A DNA stretch of 5,967 nt, taken from positions 1-5,967 of the forward strand of contig QHZK01000238.1 in the NCBI GenBank assembly GCA_003224635.1. Direction: 5' to 3'. Of this stretch, positions 1 through 4,210 are shown in pieces (position 1 is the first letter of the stretch; each line of letters begins with the position of its first letter). This DNA is from Acidobacteriota bacterium. Its GTDB lineage: Bacteria; Acidobacteriota; Terriglobia; UBA7540. Made by a program: the position numbers and the translations under genes. The notes below the pieces were generated by a model. It was not told where the DNA came from, did not search any database, and saw nothing but the letters and a program-made list of their open reading frames with translations.

Positions 1-33
1 AACGCCGCCACTCATCGCCACTGCGATAGTCAT
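1..33 (-). CDS. mnmA: tRNA-specific 2-thiouridylase MnmA, N-terminal 11 codons only (runs off the left edge)
   Basis: The reverse strand from 33 to 1 reads ATG then ten more codons, giving MTIAVAMSGGV. This is the usual N-terminus of MnmA, where a short beta strand leads into the PP-loop ATP-binding motif SGGxDSS; the window cuts it after SGGV. MnmA adenylates U34 of Lys, Glu and Gln tRNAs and replaces the C2 oxygen with sulfur in the cytoplasm. The identification rests on 11 residues plus context: a cysteine desulfurase, its sulfur donor, lies immediately upstream on the same strand with a 69-bp gap. No strong Shine-Dalgarno sequence is visible before this ATG, because the upstream bases belong to a heptad repeat. 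The second Met (codon 7) would remove the strand before the PP-loop and is a less likely start. Another PP-loop ATPase cannot be excluded from so short a stretch. Confidence 0.75.
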   Translation of the reverse strand, partial: MTIAVAMSGGV

Positions 34-40
34 GGGAACA

Positions 41-135
41 AGCTTTCAGCTTTCAGCAACCATTTCAAACAAGCTGATTGTTGACTGCTGATGGCTGCGA
101 AGCTACCACTCCTTGCTGACCGCTGATAGCTGATG
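41..135. repeat. Clusters of imperfect heptanucleotide repeats (GCTGATN type)
   Basis: Three clusters of 7-nt units are visible. At 115-135 the plus strand has GCTGACC, GCTGATA and GCTGATG in tandem. At 73-93 it has GCTGATT, GTTGACT and GCTGATG. At 41-54 the orientation is reversed: the minus strand reads GCTGAAA twice. The repeats fill most of the gap between the cysteine desulfurase stop and the mnmA start, and the 115-135 cluster lies inside the desulfurase reading frame. Because the 41-57 cluster is inverted relative to the others, short TCAGC/GCTGA stems could form. Short heptad arrays between genes are known in several bacterial lineages, such as the STRR sequences of cyanobacteria. Whether this one belongs to a genome-wide family cannot be told from one locus. 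Confidence 0.6.
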
Positions 136-1317
136 GCCAAGAGTTCCGTTTCGACGCTGAGGCGAAACGGCGCGCAGATGTTCCACTACGCCTGGCAGGA
201 CATCAAGGACGTAATCGACATCCTCGAGGCTAGTCGACCGGCCCAGGCTGAAGCGGCCGCTCGAGCGCGCCTGCTCGCGCGTGAGGCCGATGGCCGCCAG
301 CACGTGCGAGGGCTCGAGCGAACCCGACGAGCATGCGGCCCCCGTCGAGCACGCCACGCCCTTCAAGTCCAGGGCGATCACGAGAGCTTCGCCGTCAACG
401 CCGTCAAAGCGGAGGTTGGTGGTCGTGGGCAGGCGACGCTTCGGATCACCGTTCACCGCAGCCGCCGGAATCCTGTCGAGGACGCTCTCCTCCAGGCAAT
501 CGCGTAAAGTGCGCCAGCGGGCGGCCTCTTCGTCGAGACGCTCGCAGGCGAGCGAAGCAGCCCTACCGAGTCCGACGATCCCGGGCACATTTTCCGTGCC
601 GGGACGCCGATCGCGTTCGTGGTGCCCCCCGTAAAGCAGAGGCCGCAGCGCCGTTCCCTTGCGGACGTACAGCGCTCCCACGCCCTTCGGCCCGTAGAGT
701 TTGTGGGCGGAGAGCGAGAGCAGATCGAGGCCCAGCTTGCGAACGTCGACAGGAACCTTGCCGGCGCTTTGCACCGCGTCCGAGTGAAACGTGACGCCGC
801 GCTCGCGGGCCATGCGGCCGATCTCTTCGAGCGGCTGGAGGGTACCCAGCTCGTTGTTCGCGTGCATGACCGAAATCAGCACGGTGTGGGGCCGGATGGC
901 GCGCTCCACATCCTCGGGGTCCACCACGCCGCTCGACCCGACGGGCACGTAAGTGACTTCGACGCCGCGCCGCTCGAGCTCCCTTGCAGCATGGAGGACC
1001 GCGTGGTGCTCGATCGAGGTCGTGATCACGTGCCTGGTCCCGTGCGCCGCGGCGGGCTTAACCGCCTCGGCCACCCCGAAGAGCGCGGCGTTATCGCTCT
1101 CGGTGCCGCCGCTGGTGAACACCACCTCCGAGGGGTCGGCGTTGATCAACCGCGCGACCTCGACGCGAGCCGCCTCCACCGCCGCCTTCGCCCGCTGGCC
1201 GTACCAGTGGATCGACGACGCATTGCCGTAGTCCTCGAGCCAGTAAGGCTTCATCGCCTCGAAGACTTCGGGAGCAAGCGGCGTGGTCGCGTTGTGGTCA
1301 AGATATATTCTGCGCAT
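103..1317 (-). CDS. nifS: Group I (NifS/IscS-type) PLP-dependent cysteine desulfurase, 404 aa
   Basis: The enzyme removes sulfur from L-cysteine as a persulfide, giving alanine, and passes it to Fe-S cluster assembly or tRNA thiolation in the cytoplasm. The protein opens with IYLDHNATTP (residues 4-13), the class V aminotransferase-fold start. SIEHH places the PLP-stacking histidine at H104. HSDAVQ gives D180 and Q183, SAHKLYGPKG gives the Schiff-base lysine K206, and RRPGTENVP spans 237-245. The mobile catalytic loop GAACSSGSLEPSHVL carries the persulfide cysteine C329. Positions 104, 180, 183 and 206 match E. coli IscS numbering. The ATG at 1317 is preferred: an in-frame ATG at 1416 would add 33 unconserved residues and lies upstream of the promoter at 1352-1380. 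The last residues (395-401, HQLSAVS) are read out of heptad repeats. The mnmA start lies 69 bp downstream, which suggests a dedicated tRNA-thiolation donor. No iscR, iscU or nifU is visible, so the nifS/iscS subfamily name is tentative. Confidence 0.95.
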   Translation of the reverse strand: MRRIYLDHNATTPLAPEVFEAMKPYWLEDYGNASSIHWYGQRAKAAVEAARVEVARLINADPSEVVFTSGGTESDNAALFGVAEAVKPAAAHGTRHVITTSIEHHAVLHAARELERRGVEVTYVPVGSSGVVDPEDVERAIRPHTVLISVMHANNELGTLQPLEEIGRMARERGVTFHSDAVQSAGKVPVDVRKLGLDLLSLSAHKLYGPKGVGALYVRKGTALRPLLYGGHHERDRRPGTENVPGIVGLGRAASLACERLDEEAARWRTLRDCLEESVLDRIPAAAVNGDPKRRLPTTTNLRFDGVDGEALVIALDLKGVACSTGAACSSGSLEPSHVLAAIGLTREQARSSGRFSLGRSTSLEDVDYVLDVLPGVVEHLRAVSPQRRNGTLGHQLSAVSKEW

Positions 1318-1351
1318 AAGTCGTCCGCCGTACGCCGAGCCATGGTAATTC

Positions 1352-1380
1352 AGACTAGCGGAGCGCCCGTCCAGTGTCAA
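1352..1380 (-). promoter_or_regulatory. Sigma70-type promoter for the cysteine desulfurase-mnmA unit
   Basis: On the minus strand a perfect TTGACA -35 box (1375-1380) is followed by a 17-bp spacer and TAGTCT (1352-1357). TAGTCT keeps the most conserved -10 positions (T1, A2, T6). Transcription would begin near the A at about 1346, leaving a leader of roughly 28 nt before the ATG at 1317. This placement argues against the longer in-frame start at 1416. The element lies between the stop of the upstream small membrane protein gene (1420) and the desulfurase start, so the desulfurase probably has its own promoter rather than depending on read-through. No operator-like symmetry is evident around it. 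Confidence 0.7.
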
Positions 1381-1419
1381 ATTACAGGAGGTTAGTGCGC
1401 CACCACAGCCGAGCACGGA

Positions 1420-1677
1420 TTACTTGCCGGCGCTGCCACCCAACAGTCGCGCAATTGCGACCAGGATGATTGCGCCCACCGTGGCGGCCGCCAGGCCCCC
1501 GATGAAGCCGTAGGAACGGATGCCGAGCTGGGCGAAGACCCATCCACCGATCACTCCGCCGATCAACCCCACAAAGAGGTCCGCGACCAACCCGAATCCC
1601 CCGCCCCGCATGATTTTGCCGCTGAGCCACCCCGCAATCAGTCCGATCAAGACCCAGGCAAGGAACTTGTGACGCAT
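1420..1677 (-). CDS. GlsB/YeaQ/YmgE-family (transglycosylase-associated) small membrane protein, 85 aa
   Basis: This is a short glycine-rich integral membrane protein with three predicted helices at about residues 5-20, 30-50 and 56-80. The typical family pattern is visible: GLIAGWLSGKIMRGGG (12-27), then a second helix DLFVGLIGGVIGGW (33-46) with GxxxG-like packing, then GFIGGLAAATVGAIILVAI. Length and layout match the usual 80-90 residues of the family. Members are linked to general or acid stress in enterobacteria, but their biochemical role is not established; the 'transglycosylase-associated' name is historical. The start at 1677 is chosen because a GGGAG Shine-Dalgarno lies 6 nt upstream and the protein then begins directly with the first helix. 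An in-frame ATG at 1758 would add 27 charged, Arg-rich residues unlike the family. No -35/-10 pair upstream was convincing. Confidence 0.88.
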   Translation of the reverse strand: MRHKFLAWVLIGLIAGWLSGKIMRGGGFGLVADLFVGLIGGVIGGWVFAQLGIRSYGFIGGLAAATVGAIILVAIARLLGGSAGK

Positions 1678-1683
1678 AAGTCG

Positions 1684-1688
1684 CTCCC
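1684..1688 (-). promoter_or_regulatory. Ribosome binding site fixing the start of the small membrane protein
   Basis: The minus strand reads GGGAG followed by a 6-nt spacer (CGACTT) and the ATG at 1677. This supports 1677 over the upstream in-frame ATG at 1758 as the translation start. Confidence 0.6.
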
Positions 1689-1873
1689 AACGCGCAACTG
1701 TGGCGCGGCGATTCACCTCAGGGACCGGACGGATACGCGTCCTGCCCGCAGCAACCACAATCTAGCCGCTTAGGCGCTTAGCGCGTCGACATGGATCCAC
1801 AGAGATTGGGAAAGAATACGGGCGATATCGAGATGGTTTCAACGTCCTGTGCGTGCCGTCCCGCGAGAAGCCA

Positions 1874-1901
1874 CTTTTCCCGAGCGCAGTCTCGGAAAAA
1901 G
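1874..1901. repeat. Inverted repeat with 11-bp arms and A/T-rich ends
   Basis: The left arm CTTTTCCCGAG (1874-1884) pairs with the right arm CTCGGAAAAAG (1891-1901) at 10 of 11 positions around a 6-nt loop. It resembles a rho-independent terminator at first sight, but the T run lies before the stem and the A run after it on both strands, the wrong order for an intrinsic terminator in either direction. It lies in a gene-free stretch about 170 bp downstream of the exported-protein stop and about 200 bp upstream of the small membrane protein start. Its function is unknown: it could be a transcript-stabilising hairpin or part of a repeated element. Confidence 0.6.
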
Positions 1902-1924
1902 CGTAGACCGTTATGGGTGTCGAG

Positions 1925-1943
1925 ACGAGAATTTTGTTCTCGT
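1925..1943. repeat. Short hairpin, 7-bp stem and 5-nt loop
   Basis: ACGAGAA (1925-1931) and TTCTCGT (1937-1943) are perfect complements around TTTTG. The hairpin lies 6 bp before the first of the GC-rich hairpins starting at 1950, so the two may belong to one composite element. No T tract follows the stem in either direction, so a terminator role is not supported. Confidence 0.45.
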
Positions 1944-1949
1944 TGTAGC

Positions 1950-2034
1950 GCCGGCATCTTGCCGGCTGTCGGGCGGGCATCCTGCCCGCACGTGCCGAGG
2001 CGGACGCTTCAGCGACCGCCGCCGAGACGGCGGC
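1950..2034. repeat. REP-like cluster of three hairpins with a common 7-bp stem / 3-nt loop build
   Basis: Three perfect hairpins follow one another: GCCGGCATCTTGCCGGC (1950-1966), GCGGGCATCCTGCCCGC (1973-1989) and GCCGCCGAGACGGCGGC (2018-2034). Each has a 7-bp stem and a 3-nt loop; read on the appropriate strand, the loops are TCT, TCC and TCT. The cluster starts 35 bp past the stop of the exported-protein gene (2070-3416, minus), the position typical of REP/BIME elements that protect mRNA 3' ends. A fourth hairpin of the same build occurs at 3613-3629. Together with the inverted repeats at 1874-1901 and 1925-1943, this is the main content of the 392-bp gene-free stretch 1678-2069. I see no convincing gene there. 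Confidence 0.7.
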
Positions 2035-2069
2035 GCCGCGGTATCGAGGGTCCCGCCCGAGCGCTCCTG

Positions 2070-3416
2070 CTATCTCTTTGAGTTCGCCTCCCCAGCCTTT
2101 CCTTGAGCGGCGACGCGGGCGGCCTCGGCAGCTTTCCGTCTTGTGATTCGAATCGACTGGAGCGGTCGGGCAAACTTGATCGGCTGCATGGGCTGCGCGG
2201 CCTGGTTGCGCATCGCGTAGTTCAGGGTATTCTGGCAGGCCACCAGGTCGTTTTGGTAGGAACGCACGACTTGCTGATCCCTGCTCAGCATCGTGTCGAG
2301 ATACGATTGGAGTGTTTGCCCGGCATCCCGCAGCCATTTGCCCGGCTGGCCCACTTGCGACGCCAAACCCGGATTCTCAAACTGCGCCACGTTTTGAGCG
2401 ATGCGGCCGAGGCTTGAGACGACCGGCGGTATGGCCACGTAGACCTCGTAGCCCAGGTAAGGGCTATCCGGCTGGTCTGCAAACTGGCTTCGCGACGCCT
2501 CGAGCGCTTCGAGATGCTTCCGCAGCGTGGCCAGATCCTGCTTGAAGGAATCCCGCACGGGCTCGGGGACCTTCCAGCGCTCCGGGTGCACCAGCGTCAT
2601 CAGGTCTCCCAGACGAAACGTCGCAACATAGACTTGTTGCATCAAGGTCTTGACTTGCTCCGGCGTTATTGAGCCGGCCAGCGCGGTCGAGGTTGAGGGG
2701 GGCGGGGCCGCCTGTGGAGCCGTGACCTGTTCCGTCTGAGGCGCCGCCGGCTGATTGGCGGGCTGGTTCTGCGGTGCGGCTGGCGCAGGTTGCTCTTTCG
2801 TCGCACCGGCGCGCAGAGAGTCAAGATAGGCTTTGAGCGTTCGCTGCAAGCCTAAGAGCTGGTCAGCCGCTTGCTTGAATTGCGCCGCATTGGCCGGATT
2901 CTCGTATTGCGAGACGGCGCGAGCTAGGGTATCAGCATCCAGGTACACCGAACCGATCGCAGCGTCGGTCGCATTCCCCAGGATGAGGTTCTGGGGCTGG
3001 GCCTCGAACTGCCTGCGCCATTCTTCAAGTTGCTTAAGCTGGGATCGCAAGGAGTCGAGGGTCTGGTCGAAAGACTTGCGCGCCGCCTCGTCCATGTTCC
3101 ACTTCTCCGGCTGCAGAAGGGTCAGCAGGTCGGTGACGCGGTAGGCGGCGTTAAAGACCTTGTGCAACAACTGGGTTACCTGGGCGGGTTCGAGGCGGAC
3201 CGCTTCGCTTGCGACGACCGCGGGCGTCGCCTGCGCTCCCTGCGCGGCCTCAGACTTTTCCGTCGGCGGCGCTTGCAAGGCGGCGCCAGGCGCTGGCTGT
3301 GGTGGCTGCTGGGCTCCGGGCTGGGGCTGCTGTTGTTCCGGCGGCGGCTGAGGCTGTTGCGCGTCCGCGTGCGGGTCAAAAGCGATGACAAGGGCAAGAA
3401 TCAGAACGTATTTCAT
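2070..3416 (-). CDS. Uncharacterised exported protein with two tandem ~127-aa helical repeats, 448 aa
   Basis: I do not recognise the family. A short signal peptide is visible: K2, a hydrophobic stretch 3-13, and an Ala-Asp-Ala site at 17-19 that would leave Gln20 as the mature N-terminus. Residues 20-70 are rich in Pro, Gln and Ala. Two homologous units follow, at about 75-201 and 250-376. They align without gaps, with about 50 of 127 identities counted by hand, including the shared signatures QPEKW/HPERW, SF-Q-L-LR, QFE-QP/QFA-QP, QYENP/QFENP and KAYLD/QSYLD. A second Pro/Gln/Ala linker (205-247) joins them. The tail (about 410-448) is basic. There is a single cysteine (C394), and the predicted fold is mostly helical with no membrane span after the signal. 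AGGAAGG lies 5 nt before the ATG and fixes the start. Periplasmic or envelope location is inferred; no function is claimed. The gene stands alone, with gaps of 392 bp downstream and 238 bp upstream. Confidence 0.85.
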   Translation of the reverse strand: MKYVLILALVIAFDPHADAQQPQPPPEQQQPQPGAQQPPQPAPGAALQAPPTEKSEAAQGAQATPAVVASEAVRLEPAQVTQLLHKVFNAAYRVTDLLTLLQPEKWNMDEAARKSFDQTLDSLRSQLKQLEEWRRQFEAQPQNLILGNATDAAIGSVYLDADTLARAVSQYENPANAAQFKQAADQLLGLQRTLKAYLDSLRAGATKEQPAPAAPQNQPANQPAAPQTEQVTAPQAAPPPSTSTALAGSITPEQVKTLMQQVYVATFRLGDLMTLVHPERWKVPEPVRDSFKQDLATLRKHLEALEASRSQFADQPDSPYLGYEVYVAIPPVVSSLGRIAQNVAQFENPGLASQVGQPGKWLRDAGQTLQSYLDTMLSRDQQVVRSYQNDLVACQNTLNYAMRNQAAQPMQPIKFARPLQSIRITRRKAAEAARVAAQGKAGEANSKR

Positions 3417-3612
3417 TTGAGCCTTCCTGTGATGATGACGGCGCGCTATAGATTTTCGAGGAGCGGCAACCTTTCGGCGACGCCATCCTGAGTCTCGGGG
3501 AGTCTTGAGCGACCCTCGAGTCGCAACAATTTAATGATGGCGGGTTCGGGTGGCTTCGTCCAGGAATTTCTTCGGGCCGGTTCCGCCTGCGGCACAAAAC
3601 GCAACGACACCT

Positions 3613-3629
3613 GCGGGCGGGACGCCCGC
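3613..3629. repeat. REP-like hairpin, fourth copy of the 7-bp stem / 3-nt loop type
   Basis: The minus strand reads GCGGGCGTCCCGCCCGC, a perfect 7-bp stem around TCC. It matches the hairpin at 1973-1989 except for the pair closing the loop, where A:T there is G:C here, so both sides of the stem changed together. It lies 25 bp past the stop of the 130-aa protein gene (3655-4047, minus), echoing the position of the 1950-2034 cluster after another stop codon. The rest of the 3417-3654 gap shows no convincing gene, and no -35/-10 pair there was clear enough to call. Confidence 0.6.
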
Positions 3630-3654
3630 GCTCCCAGAAGAACAAGCGCGATGG

Positions 3655-4047
3655 CTATGGAGCGGTGAGCTCCTGAATCTCGACAGCAAATTTGAAATAA
3701 GGCCGCGGATAGCCTCGGCCCCAGCGGTTCACCTCCCAGCGCGTCTGCAAGAACTGGATTTCAGGACGTTGGCTGAGGTCCAAGGCGGCAAGAGTCATGC
3801 CGCGGTAAAACTTCTGCGGAAACGCAAACAGCGGATGCGCGCCCCAGTCGGCGCCGTCCGCCGATCCCCACACGGACACTTCGAGCGACTCCTGCTCGAC
3901 AATGTCGTCGATCCGCAGCACAATCAGGACGGGCTTGCCGGCGAGCGGACCCAGCTCATAGCGCGCGCCTGTTCCGGACGTTTCCACCACCGTCTCGGCT
4001 GGCACCAGGTACGCCACTGCAGTTTGCAATTTCGCTTCCGCGCTCAT
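3655..4047 (-). CDS. Uncharacterised 130-aa protein, probably beta-rich
   Basis: I do not recognise a named family. The protein has no signal peptide, membrane segment or cysteine, so it is probably cytoplasmic. Residues 1-35 read like a short lead into a strand. Alternating hydrophobic stretches such as PVLIVLRIDD, SLEVSVWGSADG and IQFLQTRWEVNRWGRG, rich in Trp, Tyr and Phe toward the C-terminus, suggest a single beta-sandwich-like domain; this is inference from pattern only. The start is supported by GGGAAG (4055-4060) 7 nt before the ATG. Normal length of both ends, a clean Shine-Dalgarno and ordinary codon composition make it a real gene. It is divergent from the family 2 glycosidase across a 163-bp gap, so shared regulation is possible but not shown. 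The aromatic C-terminal half recalls carbohydrate-binding or coat-like sandwiches, but no motif proves either. Confidence 0.75.
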   Translation of the reverse strand: MSAEAKLQTAVAYLVPAETVVETSGTGARYELGPLAGKPVLIVLRIDDIVEQESLEVSVWGSADGADWGAHPLFAFPQKFYRGMTLAALDLSQRPEIQFLQTRWEVNRWGRGYPRPYFKFAVEIQELTAP

Positions 4048-4064
4048 CGTGCGACTTCCCGGTC

Positions 4065-4076
4065 GACGTTAACGTC
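4065..4076. promoter_or_regulatory. Palindrome in the divergent intergenic region, possible operator
   Basis: GACGTTAACGTC is a perfect 12-bp palindrome. Allowing one unpaired base (C4077), symmetry continues to GTC/GAC at 4062-4064 and 4078-4080. It lies directly upstream of the Shine-Dalgarno of the 130-aa protein gene, where a repressor could block that transcript. No clear -10/-35 pair was found next to it, so regulation is speculative. Confidence 0.35.
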
Positions 4077-4159
4077 CGACACTCATCGTAACACAGGAAG
4101 CAGGGCAGCGGGCGGTCCGTTGGCGAAACGCTTTCCTTGCCTTTGGCGCGCTGATACGG

Positions 4160-4193
4160 ATAGACTCGTTCGCCGAATAGACTCATTCACCGA
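4160..4193 (+). repeat. Perfectly adjacent 17-bp tandem repeat before the GH2 gene
   Basis: ATAGACTCGTTCGCCGA (4160-4176) is followed at once by ATAGACTCATTCACCGA (4177-4193). The copies differ only at positions 9 and 13, both G to A. The array ends 6 bp before the GGAG ribosome binding site of the glycosidase, so it lies in the promoter or leader region. A TTGCCT hexamer lies 17 bp before the first copy, but the following ATAGAC is a poor -10 match. The array could be a paired regulator site or the product of replication slippage. Confidence 0.6.
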
Positions 4194-4199
4194 ACCGTC

Positions 4200-4203
4200 G
4201 GAG
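4200..4203 (+). promoter_or_regulatory. Ribosome binding site of the GH2 gene
   Basis: GGAG lies 7 nt before the ATG at 4211. It supports this start, which also opens directly into a signal sequence. Confidence 0.6.
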
Positions 4204-4210
4204 AAGCTCG

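Noticed and set aside
619..1395. Plus-strand open frame of 258 codons opposite the desulfurase
   Set aside because: It is antisense to a clearly conserved enzyme, rich in Arg and His, with no domain. It is explained by the third-position GC bias of the real gene.
1318..1416. Longer cysteine desulfurase start adding 33 residues at the N-terminus
   Set aside because: The extra residues are unlike the family, whose proteins begin a few residues before YLDHNATT, and this start lies upstream of the TTGACA-17-TAGTCT promoter.
1874..1901. Rho-independent terminator
   Set aside because: The stem is good, but the T run precedes it and the A run follows on both strands, the reverse of intrinsic terminator polarity.
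1762..2337. Minus-strand open frame of 191 codons across the hairpin cluster
   Set aside because: It overlaps the 3' end of the exported-protein gene in another frame and otherwise translates the inverted repeats. The translation is low-complexity and unconserved in character.
3440..3480. Promoter for the exported-protein gene using TATAGC and TTGCCG on the minus strand
   Set aside because: The spacing between the boxes is only 13 bp, and no other -35 at 16-18 bp is convincing.
3491..3526. Imperfect hairpin between CTCGGGG and CCCTCGAG
   Set aside because: The stem needs a bulge and a long loop, with no T tract. It is within what chance gives in GC-rich DNA.
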